Positions 13,501 to 28,500 of a DNA stretch of 64,000 nt are shown here, piece by piece. The stretch is from contig NC_133948.1 of NCBI RefSeq assembly GCF_031877795.1, forward strand, positions 16,570,948 through 16,634,947, in the 5' to 3' direction. The stretch is from Strix aluco. Lineage: Eukaryota; Chordata; Aves; Strigiformes; Strigidae. The position numbers were made by a program, and so were the translations under genes. Below the pieces are notes generated by a model. It did not search any database and was not told where the DNA came from. It was given only the letters and a program-made list of their open reading frames with translations. The number at the start of each line of letters is the position of its first letter. Positions within the stretch are counted from its first letter, which is position 1.

Positions 13501-16500
13501 GGCAGAGGCCAGGTCTCCCTCCTGCTGGCCCAGTGATGGTAGACTCAGCTTCTTCACAGTGTGAACACCACTGCTGAGTGAGGCTGACCTCCTGAAGGCT
13601 GAAGGTTGCTGCCCAGGGCCTCCTGCAGCAGCAGGAGCTGTGCTGCTCCATGCAGAGCAGCTTCAAAGTTCAGACTCTGCGAGCATGTCCCATGACGCTC
13701 CTCCTTTACCCAGAGGTGTCACCTCTCCTACAGGACACATGGCAGCTGTTGTGGACCTGGATGGTCAACGGCATCTTGGCTACTTGATGTGGAGTTCTCT
13801 TAACTTGCATGTGGGACTGGTCCAGCCATTTGGGATAAAGGGTGAACCCAGTTACCAACTGGGATCCTGCACGAGGGATCCTGCACGAGGGATCCCATCT
13901 AAAATGCCCTTGCTGACAGTGACATTTCAGCATCTCTGAACACATCTCCAAAGCTGTCTGCTCTGCCTGGAATATAATCTTGCTCTCCGTCAGGGCCTGG
14001 GGCTGCAGTCTCCGAGGTCTTGTAGTCACCACCACAAGCCCCAGTAGCATCCGGACCAAGCAGCCCCTCAAGCAGAACATCACTTATTTAGAGCAAGTGT
14101 GTTTCAGAACAGATCCTGACACAGCAAGGAGTCTGCACACCACCAGGAAAGCACGGGGCATGCCCAAAGCCACAAGTCCAGTCCTCACAAGTATTTGCTC
14201 AGAGGCTGCTACCTTGGACTTTGGCTTTCCCTGCCTGAAAGAGCTGGCTCACACTGCTGGGGCAGAGCAAACGGCTACAATTTGGCCATCCTGGACTGGT
14301 CCTGAGCTTGTGCCTGCATTTACTTCCACAGCAAATCCTGTATTCCCCAGCAAGATCCCTGTGTGAGCAGCCAGTCTCAGGGATGCGCCTGCAGGTCTCT
14401 GAAAGTCAGGTGGGCTCCCACCTCCATTGGCCACCAGAGCAGCATGGGGGGCTTGTGCCCTGCTCAGCTGGCTTCTAGCCCCAGGCAAGGGGCTTGAGAG
14501 CACGGCTGCCTGCACCCAGCACCGCTGCTGGGCCAGAAATACCCAGAGGGCACTCAGCAGGATGGTGTGCTGTCTTCCCCAGGATCCCACCTCCAGCAAA
14601 GAGCACCCTGCCCCCAGTTTGGGTGAGGCACTTCTCCAGCACGCAGGCGGGCCAGCACTGCCTGCTGCCATTACTCAGACTCTGGGGACCTGCCTGAAGC
14701 CTGTGCTGAGAAAATGCCAGGACACAACATTTCTTTTTGCTACTGAAAGGATCCCATCAGCTCAAACAGGATTTTGATTTACAGGAAGCTGTGGTTTTGT
14801 GGGGTTTTTTAAGACTGAGTGGCCTGAAATGATCATAAGGTGATTTTTTCTTTCCCCTTTAAGACATTCTTTTAACTCCTCAGTGGCTGGGAACTGATAA
14901 ACAGGACAATATGAAAAGCCCCATAAAACCGGGCTTTGTGTGGGGACAGTGAGCTGCAGCTGTTTCATAACATCCAAGACAGGTTCAGTTCCAGCTGAAG
15001 AATGAAGATGAATTTAATGGCCCATGCCATTTTGTTCTTCAAAGTCACCCAAAGCCCCAGCCCTGTGACCAGCAGTGGCAAGCTGGGGTCACCAACAAAC
15101 AGACCTGTGGCGAAGTGCTTCCAGGAGGTTTGTGCACCCCCAGCTTTCTGCCCGTGCCTTCCTCCAGTGAGGAGACGCCAAGACGATGCTGAGTGTGTGG
15201 CACGGCACTGCCCCACGCCCAGCAGCACAGCCACATGAACACCAGGCTGACTTTTGCCAATACTTTGATGCCCTTTGTTAGACTCCTGGGATGTGATGCA
15301 GACTGACCTTTGACCAGCGGAGCCCCATAGTGGGGACACTTGTGTCCCACGGCGTGGAATTCGCCGCTTTCCTTGATGAGCAGAGCCTTTCCGCAGCCCA
15401 GGTCCACTTCCCGCATCCTGGGGAGGAGGAACATGGAAAAGACATGGCAGAGCATCCGCCTGGCAGCAGACACCACCCCATCACCCTGCACCCCAGCACT
15501 GGTTCCACCAGGTTCCCCCCGTCCTTCAACTTGTTCACCACCAGCTGCAGGTGTGGGTCATTCCTGTCACCAAGGCAGCTTTGGAGGTGGCTCTACTGCT
15601 CCCAGCCTGGGGCACATCCAAGCTGGGCCACTGAGTGGCAGCTTCTTCCTCCATCACTGTGCCAAGAAGTGGCCTAAAGCACCTCCCCAGCTGCTCAGGA
15701 AGCAGCTGGTAGTCTCCACCCAAGTCCGGGGGGGTCAAAATAAAGCTTTTCAGCATATAGTGGGACCAAGAAACCAAACTGGTTTTAGGGTGACATCACC
15801 TCCCCTCCTGGCCCCAGCAGCTCAGCAGGTCTCTGCCAAGCTTGTGTTCGCTCACTCAAAGCAAACACATTTCTGAGACTTGAAAACCAGGAGAGGCAAT
15901 TCTGACCCTTGGCGTACCCTGGCCTTGGGGTCTGCCTCCCTGCGGCTCTGGGGGTTGTGCTCTTGTCCTGGCCACATCCCAGGGTCATCAACGTGGGTCA
16001 TCTTTTCCTGATAAAACCCTCAGGAGAGCAGACACCTACGTGTGACCTCCTTGCTGTTTCCCTCAGCTGTTTTTGCAGAATAAAGCTCACACAGTGACTT
16101 GCCCACCTGCTCCAGCTGCTGGCCCCAGCTCTGCATCACAGAGGGGCTTTGCCTCCCTGCTGCTGCTGGCACTCAGCCCTGTCTTTGCACAAGAGCCAAC
16201 TTAACCCTCCAGCCATTCACCCGGAGAGGTTCAGGTGCTCTTTGAAAGACCACAGTTGCTTGTGTGGTACCCTGGACAAAAGCACGATTAGCACAGCAGG
16301 AATCCTTTACACAAAAAGCTTTGCAATTCTGGGGCTCTCTGGGTCACACCTGCGGCAGTCACCTGGTCCTTGACCAGCTAAGCCAGGCTGAGGCTCCAGC
16401 CACCCCTGTCCTAGCCAAAACCATCTCTTTGCTGATCATGTACCTTGTCTGCAAAGACAGAAAAAGCTACTGAGCATCCCCATCTGCTGAATGAGTGATT

Positions 16501-19500
16501 AATGACGCCATTAGTGCTGGAAAGCAGCATTTTAGAAAATCCTTTCTAACTCCCTTGGCTTGACTGAGAGCTGCTCTGCAGCCCGCCGGCTCAGCAGGGC
16601 TGTGCCGAGTGATACACACCTCTGCACCGGCTGCAGCGTGAGTGCAGCATCCCTGAACAGTGGGTGCATTTGCCTACAGCAGCTGGCTGCGCAGGGCCCC
16701 CCAGGCTTGGCATGCCTCCTCCCCAGTGCCCAGCGGCACCCATCCAGCAGTGCCTGGAGGTTGCTCTGCTTGCTGGCCGGGCATGGGTTTTGCAATGCAG
16801 CTGCAACATCTGCTTTTGTTTGCAAGAGCTTCCAAGCCCTGCAGACCATATACAGAACCGGGCTGCATTTAGGCAGTTGCGTTACACTGGGCAGTTGCAC
16901 TATCCATTGAAATATGAGACCTTCAGCCATTCATAATTTCCAGGAGGCTGCCCATTGTTCCTCTCGGCAGAGTCTGGAGATTGGGATGCAGGAGGCTCCA
17001 GCACCGAGACCCCCACTCCTCCACCCACCCAGATCTTTGCCAGGGGACTTCTGTGGCTTTCCAGCCCCAACATTCTTGAGTGAGAGTGATGTTGCTCTGC
17101 ACTGAGCAGATGTTTACTCTCTGCTCTCTCACTATGTCTCTACCAGCTCTTCATCCCAACATGTCCTGTCCTCGCCTCCTTTTCTCACCACTCAGGTGCT
17201 CCCTTTCCAACCAACAGCCCCGATACAGCCTGTGCAATCCATGGCCCTGTGTGAGGCACTGAACCCTTCCCAATGCAATCATCAGCAGCTGCTTCCCTAC
17301 AGCAGAGCCTTTCAGCTAACCATGGAGGAAAGCAGAGAGACGAGGAGTGAGCCCTTGTTTGCGGGGGAGCTGGGTGCCAAGTGCAGAGCTGCTGTTCCCT
17401 GGAAATTTCCCCTCTTCCAGCTAGAAAGCCCCGCACAACGATGTTTATCTGGAAATCCTGGTTGCTCTCACTGCATGAAGGGAACCATCTCTACAGCAAA
17501 GCCTGGCACCTTGCGTTTGGTGAACTGAATACCTCACTGTGCACACAGCAAACCCCATGTGCTCAAGAAAGCTGCTGGTCCATGTGTGATCCCCGAATGT
17601 TGTTCATGCATGATAGGTCCCAGGGTCTCAGAACAATGGGACTCGCTTTGCATGCTCATTCCTCTTTGGGTAACATCCCAGCTCTATCCCATCACTTGCA
17701 CCCTGGCTACAGAGACACATCGCTTTCTGCTTCACAGCCACGGAAATGAGACCACCAGCACCCTTGTAACACCTTCAAACCCACCTTGGACAAGTCTTTG
17801 TGCAGGTGCCTGCTCCACCTGCATCAACCGTCCCACCTAGAGTAACAGCAGATTTCCTTGCCACCTTGGGTGAAAACAGCAGCAGAGGCCATCACACCTG
17901 CCCTGGGGAGCCATATGATCCCAGTAAATTGACAGCCCCACTCCCGAGCAATGCAGATCTGCTCCCTCCTCATGTAGGACACTTGGCACTTGGAGGTTCT
18001 TCTGTCAGCACAAGGGGAATAGAGCAGTACAAGTCCTGCTGCATTCCTCAGCTGTGAGGTGCTTCAGATAAAACCTGCAGTTAAATGACAGCCATAACTC
18101 TATCGGAAGATAAGATAAGTGAAAGAGTTTACAACTTACTCAAGGAACTGTGTGATCTGAGAGTCAAAAACAAGACCTGGTGTCTTCAAGGCAGCACCCA
18201 GCCACCTGCAAGGCTCCCATCCCACACTCACTCCAGAGCGAGCGAGAGGATGGTTTACGCTGTGCTGCTCCCCGCTGAGCTATTTACTCAGTCAGGAATT
18301 TGTCCTGTTGTCCCGCTCCACTCCCCGCTTGGGAAGCGCCAGCTAAAACTCAGCTCTGGCCTGCAAAGGACCTTTGCTCAGGAGCTGAGGGAGCACTGGG
18401 GCTCTGTCTGCAGCTCACTGACTTCCCCCAGTTAACCTGCTGGGAGGCTGGCTGGGTACAGCAGTGCCAGAGTTTATCCTCCAGTATCTCTTACTAGTTT
18501 TGCTGACACCATCTTGGTACCAGAAAGACAGAAAGGGTGGGCAGGAAGAGTACTTTGTGCTCGCAGACTCCCCTAACACAACACAGAGGTGCCCAGACCC
18601 TTGTGCCAGTGTCCCAAACTGCTGCTGTGCCCACGCACACCCCTGCCCAGCACACTCCTTGAGAGAAGCTTCCCAGAAAATCCCTCTTGGGTATCAGAGC
18701 GAGAAGGGAATCCTTTGGTCTGGCCTGTCGCTTACACAAGCCGTGGGACCTTCTTGCAGCACCTCTCTTTTGAGCTAGACTCAGCCTGCTAGGAAAAAAG
18801 CTGTTCTCAACTTAAAATATCCAGTGATGGCAAGTCTGCTGCTGTACCTGGTTGCACATTTCAGTAGCTGGATACACACATGGCTGAAGTGTGAGCCCAG
18901 TTTCCAGACTGAAGCCAGTTTCTAGCCCTGGCTTTAGCTGAAGACCTCCCTGCTACAGCCACCTGCAGCCAGTACGTTCTCACGGACTGCAGCCAGCTCC
19001 CTCCTCACCTTCCCCGTGACCAGCAGAGCATTCTGAAACTTTCCATCTACTATACCACATGCCTTCTAGGCAACGTATCTATCGCAGCCCTTATTTTCCA
19101 ACTCCTCCTTGCGCTGGGGCACTGAAGCAGAGCACGCTTGTTTAGCCACACCCCAAACACGAAGTCAGCAGAAGCCGCCTCCATGAACATTTGGTGTTCA
19201 GCCATTAGGCTATGTCTTGACGCTGGAACAGGACCCTTCCTGTGCAACCAGTATTTCCCAGGATAGTCTCCCCTTTTTGCTTCACCCCAGCTTCAAGGCA
19301 AGCCCAGTCACTGCCTGTGCTCCGCCCCAGGTCCCCTATTCTCCAGCCTTGCTGTCGCTGCTCGCCTGCGCATTGCTCGTCACCTCTCAGAAGCAGCCCT
19401 ACAGCCCCTGTGCTTGCCTTCCAGCCCAGCTCATCTCTACTGATTCCTCACCCCCACCCCTCACTGGAGGAGGCCATTTGCCTCCAGGTCCTGATGGCCC

Positions 19501-22500
19501 TCCAGCACTTCTCTGAGCTGCAGCAGAGCTTGCAGAGTCACCCACACCTCATTACATGAAGATTTAATCCGTCAAAGTCTGGTGCATCCCTTTATAGAAT
19601 GGCATAGCACTTAAATTCCCATCACAATGAAAAAAACAGTTTATTCCTGGATGAACTTACCTAATGAGAAGAATTTATAGCCCATGAAGTCCCTTAAGTT
19701 TAGCACAAAGTAGCTTATAATACATAGATTATTCTAGAACAAGCAATTCAAGTTCAATTTCAAGCAGATAGCTGCCAGACTCCTGCTGTGTCCCACACAC
19801 TTGACATCACTCCCTCACTGGAATAAAAGCTATTTCAAACTATGTTTTCTTTCATGCAAGGTCAGAGCCTGCTGAGATGTTGGCCATCAGACCAACAGAA
19901 CATGCTGCAGATAAGGCACATCCACTCCAGAAAAGAAACACCAGCCTGCAAAGCATGGTGACTGGGACGGGAGCTTTTTAGACTTCAGAAAACTCTTAAA
20001 TCAGGGTAGTGAAACTGTACACAGCTGAAGTGTGTTGCCATTAGCAAGAAATTTGGAAAACTGCATCCCTGGTGAAAGAGCAAATTGGAAGAGATGGGCT
20101 CGGCTAGAACAAAGCACTGCAGAAGCGATGGAGCACATGGGCTGCCCCATCAGCTCCACCCATGTGCTACTCATGCTGCTTTGTAAAACTAAGGCTATAA
20201 ATTTATAAAAAAAATGTCAGGATTGTCTAACACAAGCTGAGCAGAGCCTGTTGAGAAATTCTGCTACAGAACATCACATCTTTCTAAGAAGAGTCCCAGG
20301 GCTGACCATGCAGGGAACAGCAGACCTTCTGGTAAAAAGCAGTGGTCACTTGTCTGTGATGTCATTTTTCAAGATGAAAACAAAATTTATTTTACTAAGT
20401 TAAATTATCATCTCCAGAAACTCTAAAGAACAGGGTTTGGTTTGGGTTATAAGGTCTCTCAAGTTTTACCTGCAAAAATTCTAGGCACTTACTGTCCGTT
20501 CTCGAGGTCCTTCACGTGACACACGGAGGCTTCCACCACATCCTTTGGGTTGTGGTAGGGATTACTGGCAATGGGATGCTCCTCGAGATGATAATGCCGG
20601 GCAGTCCCGTTGACTTTGTAGATCAGGGGGCTGGCTTTTCCATTGGGCGACATCTCCTCCTTGCTTCTCTCCTTCTCAGGTATCACAACTTCAATTTTCA
20701 CTTCAACTGCAGGAACAAACAGAAATCTTCATTAAAATGAAGCCGGAGGTTTTGCTGCCATTCTGCCTCTCCCTCCTTCCCTGGAGTTTGAAAGGAGCTG
20801 ACAGACATCAGAAGAGTCATTTTTTGTTGGCTTGCTTGGGAAGATAAAAGACTTAATATCAAACTTGGCTTGATTACTCGAGCCCATTATTCCACTGTTC
20901 CTTCTCCATCAGGCACCTTTGCATGCATAAAGTACATATTCTTGCAAGCAGACATTAGCAGTTGGTGCAAAACAATCCCTCAGTCACAGTTCCTGTCCTG
21001 TTTAGTGAAAAACAGCTTCAGGCAGCTAAATGTGAGGCACGCCAAGGCTTCTAGGGCTCAGACCGACTTCAAAAGTCCTTTAATTCTTTGTAGATAACAA
21101 TAACTGAAAGAGAAAGCCAACACTGCATGGTGTATAAAGCTGCTTCGTTAGATGGAGACCAATTAATAAGGAACTAGAAATAGCCAAAATTATTTCTTTA
21201 TGAGGTTTTTAGCACAGAGTGAATCTTCAGCATTAAGTGAGAAAAGCAAGGATTGTCTGCTTTCCTTAGGTGTACACCACTGAACAGGTTTGATAACAAA
21301 AGCATCCCTGGTCTGGGGACCAGGGGACCCAGGGACACACAGGAGATGTTTGTGCCAGCACAGCACATCCCCCTGACCATCAGGGGGGACACCGAAGCCA
21401 GTGGGCCCCCTTGGCTCCACCACCACTCTGGGTGCTGTCACCGGGCAGCGAGGGAGCGAGGCAGCCCCTGGCAAGGCACAGTCGGGGTGCTGCCCCTCCA
21501 TTCCCCCCCCGCTCTCCCTCTGCCTTGACCGGGATGTGCTGCCAGTCCTCCCCTCCCCACACAGGGACGGGGTGGGGAGCACAGGGGCTCTCCTGGCCAC
21601 CCCCAGGTGAAGACATGCAGGTGTTCATCTGAGCTCCCCGAAGGGCAGCGCTCACCCAGCCTCACCAGGCACCCATCCAGACGCACCCCCACACACCACC
21701 CCGTGCCCAGGGGGAGCAGCCTGGACGCAGGAGCATCACAGGAAGTCAGCTCTCACATCGTAAAGAGAAAAATCACTTTAGGTCCTAGGGACTTCATAAA
21801 ACTAAAGCCATTAATATTTATAATAAACCCCAGTGGAGTTCTATAGCGAGCCGGGGGTAAGTGCCGGAGACTGAAGACATGTCTCAAGCAAATGGGAGAC
21901 TGCTGAGCTTTCCCTGTCTTATAAATGTCACGAACAGGAAAAGCTGTGCAGAAGATAAAAATTAAAGCTCATGACCTAAACAGGTTAAAGAAAAGCAAAG
22001 ATAGGGGAACAACGTGCCCCCGAAGAGCGGGAGGAGCCCTGTAACAAGAGAAGGGCGGTGGGTCTTCCCAGCTTGGTTTGTTGTCCCACACCACTTATTG
22101 CAAGTCCATTGAGAGGCCGATGGAAGAAAAGGTCCGGGGGAAGGTCGTTCATTTAGGAAGGGAGAAAAGCAAGTGGCCATGGCCATCCAGGCACCAGCAG
22201 CAAGCGGCTATTTCAACAGTCCTGTGAGTTTCTGCTTTTTGTGCCAGCTCAGCAGGGCAGGGGATAGGGCAGCCAGATCCTCGCACTCACCAGGGCAGGA
22301 TTCACTGGGGGCTCTGACGGACAGATCCAGTAAAGCAATCTTCTGGGCATTCATACAGAAGATGTGACCTTCTGTTCTGTTATTGCAAACTAGGAGGCCC
22401 AGCACCATCCATTAAAAAAAAAAATGTTGCTATGAGCAAATTAATTCCTGGAGCTCTAGAGAAGCAGCCCAGCTCCCTGCAGGTACCCAGCAAAGAGGCC

Positions 22501-25500
22501 GCTCTCCATAACCACTGTTTTCCTACGGTGGTTGGAAAAGCAGACACAAATTTTCCAGGATAGAGTTAGGAAATACAACAACCATCCATTTATGCCAGTC
22601 CCTGTGAAATACTTTTGGTCAAAGAACTAGGAGGATCGTTTCACACGATTACACAGTCAATCAGGCATTTATGTGAATTGAACACGGCTACGCATCCCTG
22701 TGGCCACCGCGGTGCAGGGTGAGGCCAGGCTGGCACCGGCGGAGCCGGCAGCTCCGAGCCCTAACGGTAAATCCACCCTGCCGAGAACAACCCCCATCTC
22801 TCACTTGGCCCAATGCCCCAGAGCTTTGTTTTCCAAACTACATTTGGGTCAGGTGAGCACCCAGAGTGCTTGCTGATCCACAGGCATATGAACCTTTGGG
22901 GATGAAGATGAAAATTTAGCTCTGAGCTCTTCACTTCTTTCTAGGTCAGAAAAACATGCAAAAAGCAGCAGGTCTCTGACAGTGTTCCCAGCCACCCCGG
23001 CTCAGCGCTCACCGACACTCCTGGTCACAGAATCACAGAATCATCTAGGTTGAAAAAGACCTTGAAGATCATCCAGTCCAACCATCAGCCTGACATTGAC
23101 AGTTCCCAACTCCACCAGATCCCTCAGCGCTGGCTCAACCTGACTCTTCAACCCCTCCAGGGATGGGGACTCCCCCCCTGCCCTGGGCAGCCCATTCCAA
23201 CACCTGACTACCCGTTCTGGAAAGAAATACTTCCTAATATCCAGTCTAAACCTGCCCTGGCGCAGCTTGAGGCCATTCCCTCTTGTCCTATCACTTACTA
23301 CTTGGTTAAAGAGACTCATCCCCCCTCTCTGCACCCTCCTTTCAGGGAGTTGCAGAGGGCCATGAGGTCTCCCCGCAGCCTCCTCTTCTCCACACTAAAC
23401 CCCCCCAGTTCCCTCAGCCGCTCCCCATCAGACCTGTGCTCCAGACCCTGCACCAGCTCCGTTGCCCTTCTCTGGACACGCTCGAGTCATTCAATGGCCT
23501 TTTTGGAGTGAGGGGCCCAAAACTGAACCCACTCATTGAGGGGCGGCCTCACCAGTGCCGAGCACAGGGGTCAGATCCCTTCCCTGTCCCTGCTGGCCAC
23601 TCTATGGCTGATACAAGCCAGGATGCCATTGGCCTGGTCAAACGTCCAGAGGAAAAGAAAAAGAGGTATAAAGTCTTCCATCCTCCTATTTCAGGCCCCA
23701 CACTTCACCACTTGCCTCCATGGGGGGCAATTCTCTTTTGCCTATCCCTGACCCTTTATCGCCCCTTCTCCTCCTCCTCGCCCCCCCTGGCCCTGTATGG
23801 GGTGTCCCTCTGGCCAGAGATCTGCATTCCCAAGGGATGATCCCTCCAGGAATCCAGGGCTCAGTGGCACCTGAGCTGATCCAGCAAACTGCTTCAGCTG
23901 CCATCAGGGAAAATTATATTTATACAAAATATTTATAAACCCAAGTTTCATTCTGAAATCCAATTGGCACGGTGTGGCTGGGTCCAGTGTGCTCCATCCC
24001 TTTGACGGTCATTTTCCATAACTGCTAGAAGAGGTTCCTGACCTTAAAGCAAACTGTTTGGGAAGTTTTAGACATGTGCCTAAAATCCGTGTGGTGGCTG
24101 ACTCCTCGGGGACCAGCCAAGGCCACCACTGTCACACGGCAGCGCTGCCCCATCCATGGCTGGTGGGAACAAGGGTGACATGTAGCTTCCAGGGCAGAGC
24201 AACAGCTGCTCTCTGAGCGTGTATATGTTTGCGTCCAGAGATAGAGATACGCCTGCTCGCCCTCTGCCACCAGCATCACTTACACACATACATATATGTG
24301 TATGCATGTGGTTTTGTGTCTTCATGTATATTTTTAATATATATGTGTTTTGTATCTATATTTATACACACACACACATATATGAAGGATCAGGAGGCCA
24401 GGCCTGGAAGTATTTGATAAGAATATACAAAAAAATCAGATGAAACAGTTGAGCATTAGCAGGTGCTAATACCACACATCCACATACACCTCAGCACTGC
24501 CAGCTCTTAGTATTCAAAAATCCTGAGTCAGCTCCCCAAGATCACAGAACTGCTTAAAATACAGACTCTTGTCGAGACTATGCATTTTGACCCAATTGGT
24601 TGGTTTTTTTTCCTCTCAGGTTTTCAGCCTTTAGGTCAGAGCACTGCTGGGACCTCTACATGCACACCCAGGAACAACATCCTGACCCCATTTATCACAG
24701 TTGGCTCAGGGTTTTGGTTTGGTTTTTTTTTTTTCACATTGTGCCCACGAGCTCTTGTGCTTTGCCTCATGTCATTAACACCTGGCAGTCGGTCATTAAT
24801 ACCCCATTACATCTCCCCTAAATCTATTCCTTCTCCATCACTGTTCACAGCCTTGTGGGAAAAGCCAAAGCCTCTGCCTGCTTTTGGGCAGGTACCCGAG
24901 ACATGAGGCTGGAAATGTTGGCAGCGACCCCTGGTCAGGGTGCTGGCAGGTGGAGGGTGGCTGGGCTGCAGTGCAGGGCCACGGTCATTATTTTAAAAAA
25001 TTAGAGCAATTAAATGACCCAAGACTTCTTTACTACAGGATTAGGTTCCCGTGTATGGCTCAGTGCCCTTCTAGAGGCTAAATTTAAACTACGGGTATCA
25101 GGCCACTTAAAGTATCATACTTAAAACAGTAGAAACAAGGAAAATACTAAATTAATATGGCAGTGCTGGGGCAGAGAGAATTGGCATGAGCCAAGAGTTG
25201 GCTTGAATCTGGGTGAGTCTAGGTAAGATGAAGACGCCTGGCCATAGGGGAGGGAGGAGCTGGGCCAGTGGAAGGAAGAGCTGAGTGTCTGCCTTCCCCA
25301 AACACAAAACCCTCCGATGGCTCAGGGTTTGCTGCTCAGAGGCTGCAGGCACAGGGTAAATGAGCACTGAGGGCAGGGAACAGCCTTGTACTGACCTACG
25401 GTGCCAACAGCTCCAACAGCAGTGGAAGCCAGAAATGGGTAGTGATGGAGGGCCCAGCAGGGTATGGTGGGCACAGCCAGAAAGCCCAGTTCACCCCAGC

Positions 25501-28500
25501 AGGGTTTATTTTCCTGCAGCCAGCACAGAGGAAGTCCACCTCTGCAGGACATGTCTGGGGTCTCGCTCTGCCCTGCCAGAGCTGCGCTCTCCAGGCATCC
25601 CCTGGGCTCACTCACGCTGCCTCGTAACTGCAGCCCTCGATGACAACTACTTTAGGTGGTCTCAAAGAGACTCCAAACCGTTTCTATTAAAAGTGACAGA
25701 GCTAAAGACAAAACCATCGCATCCAACATGCCCGGCTCTGCCCTCCCTCTCCAGATGCCCTGTTCAGCAAACACCACGCTCCCAAACACCAGGAGGTGCC
25801 AGCCAAGCCTGGGGGCACCCTTGGAGCCAAGCTCAGAAGGACACACAGCCCACGGCACCCCCTCCAGAAGCACGCAGCATCCCCACAACGGGGACACGTT
25901 CCCTGCTCAGAGCCAAACGCATCCTCTGTGCGAGGGCAAAGCTCACCCACAGACACGCCGTCCGTGCCAGAGCTGCTGCTCTGCCCCACCATCAAGCGCT
26001 GAGCCCAGCAGAGAGTGCAAAGAAAAATAATCAGAACTTGATAGGTTTTGCAAGCTGCTCTCCCACGCCTGGTGCAGAGATGGTGCTGCTGCAGCTCACA
26101 GCGAGCAGTCGCTGGTGCACGATGGTTCCCTGTACCCGTCATCCTGACCTGGCTGCCTCTCCTGGAGCGGGTGCTGGGATCCCACGCAGACTGCCAGCTG
26201 GCAGCTCATCGCGTATGCATCACGCACCCGGAGGAAAAATGGAGAAAAAGATTATGCAGAGATTGAGAACTGGGCCTTCAGAAGAGGATCTGGCATCACG
26301 GGATTGCAGCACAGAGACAACAGAAGATTACCTCACTGCTTGAGCAGAAGCTCTTCATTAAACACTTAAATATCAGGATGGGGTCGGGCACTGCAGCAGC
26401 AGCCAGGCTTTGGGGCTGGCCTCTGGTACAGCCAGCGTAGTTACTTACTGCTGCAGGACTCCACTCCCCAAAGCTCTTGTACCACTGATCTGCTCATCAA
26501 AAGGTCTTCCTGGCACACAGCAATGTGTGTGCCACGTCAAGGTTATCTCGAGAAATGCCGAGGGTGCTCAGGGGGACTCTCGGATATACGATGGAGCAGG
26601 TAAGGACCTCGTATACATCTTTCAAAGGTGTCTAAATAAATTCTGTTGACTTCAGGCTGCATCTGCAATATTTCCTTCGCGTCAAAACAGCACTGATGGA
26701 GAAAATAGCTCTGTTCTGTCCCTGCATGATTGCTTCTCATTTGTACAGGGGATAGGTGGATTTTTAAAAATAGGAAAGTGCACTACTTAGCTCTGATGGG
26801 TGAACAGTTCCAGCAAGAAACGGGAATGACAAATATCATAAAAAGGCCGTGAAACCTCCTTACCAGAACAATCGGTATCTGCAAATCCAGGTTTACCTCA
26901 CTGCTTTCGCAGGTTTTATAACCACGGAGACGAAGCACCACAGTCAGTGCTGTGCTAACCAGGGGCTGAGGAAAGGCTTGTCAGAAGCCTTTGAAGGCTG
27001 CTAATCAAAACCGGAACTGCAGAGCGCGCGGTACATTACAGGGTGGCAGTTTCAGTCATTTGGCCCTGCTATGCAAATAGGCCTCTACATGAAAATCTGC
27101 AGTTCAGGAAATGCGCCTGCAGAGTGCTTTTATTCCTCCACCGGTCCAAGATGAAACACAATTTTGCTGATGGTATACAAAATAAAGTGGAACTGCCAGC
27201 AGAGTTTGTTACAAGTTTAGTCAACAAAGACATTTACTCCCGGATGCGTTTTCACTCCTTAAACATTCCAAGGAAGGATATAAACAGCATGGGTTTTCAC
27301 AAAAAAAAAGGTTACAGTTCACAGTGTCCAATGCCATATTACCTTAGCGCTGCAATGACCTGTAAAATAATCACAGTATAAGCCAAGGGCAGAAAACCAC
27401 CTTTATTTTCTCCTTGCGCCTTGCAAAGCAAAGGCAGAGGACCTCACTGGGTGCCTGCTCGGTGGGTCACAGACACAACTTGTATCACAGAGTCACAAAA
27501 TCATCTCGGTTGGAAGGGACCTTGAAGATCATCCAGTCCAACCGTTAACCCAGCACTGACAGTTCCCAACTCCACCAGATCCCTCAGCGCTGGCTCAACC
27601 CGACTCTTCAACCCCTCCAGGGATGGGGACTCCCCCCCTGCCCTGGGCAGCCCATTCCAACGCCCAACAACCCCTTCTGCAAAGAAATCCTTCCTAAGAG
27701 CCAGTCTGACCCTGCCCTGGCGCAGCTTGAGGCCATTCCCTCTTGTCCTGGTGCTTGTTCCTTGGCTCAAGAGACTCATCCCCCCTCTCTGCACCCTCCT
27801 TTCAGGGAGTTGTAGAGGGCCATGAGGTCTCCCCTCAGCCTCCTCTTCTCCAGACTAAACCCCCCCAGTTCCCTCAGCCGCCTCTCGTACGACATGTGCT
27901 CCAGACCCTATCACCCCCTGACCTTTCAAGTCCTTCAACCCGAAATCCCCGCTGCCTGAGGCAATGAGGACAAAGTGCCAATAAAAGGTCCCCAAAAGAC
28001 CCGCAAAGGCTGTGCATGGCTGCTGGCTGATCTGATAGATCAGCGGGACTATCTGATTCCCCTTGTGCTTGGGCACAAGCAGGTAACAAGGACAGGATGG
28101 TCCTTCAGCTCCCTCTTAGGTGACCAAAACAAGCTAGAGGATGGGAGCTCTCCTCAAAGGCAGCTTCGGCAATGCCGGCCGCGCCAGCATCAGTGCGATG
28201 CCAATGCTGCCAGGTACGATGAGCCCAGGCCACCACGCAGTGCCTGCTCGTGCCCATGCTGCTGGCAGGGGCTCAGGACAAGGCTTAACATTGAACTTCC
28301 ACACCAGCCCTCCCTCGCCCAGCCAGCTTGCCTACACAGCCTGCACCACAGCCCCTTCCTCTCCTATATAAGCCCACCTTTTTCAAACAGCGAAGAGCAG
28401 GGGCCCACCCAGCCCAGCTGTGGAGGGAGCACACAGGGCAAGGGAACATCCTTAACGTCCAGGTGCCTACAGCTGCCTGGAGAAGCTTCACCACGAAAAT

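Noticed and set aside
24283-24382. Possible CRISPR-like or structured repeat
   Set aside because: It is a plain dinucleotide microsatellite; CRISPR is not expected in an animal genome.
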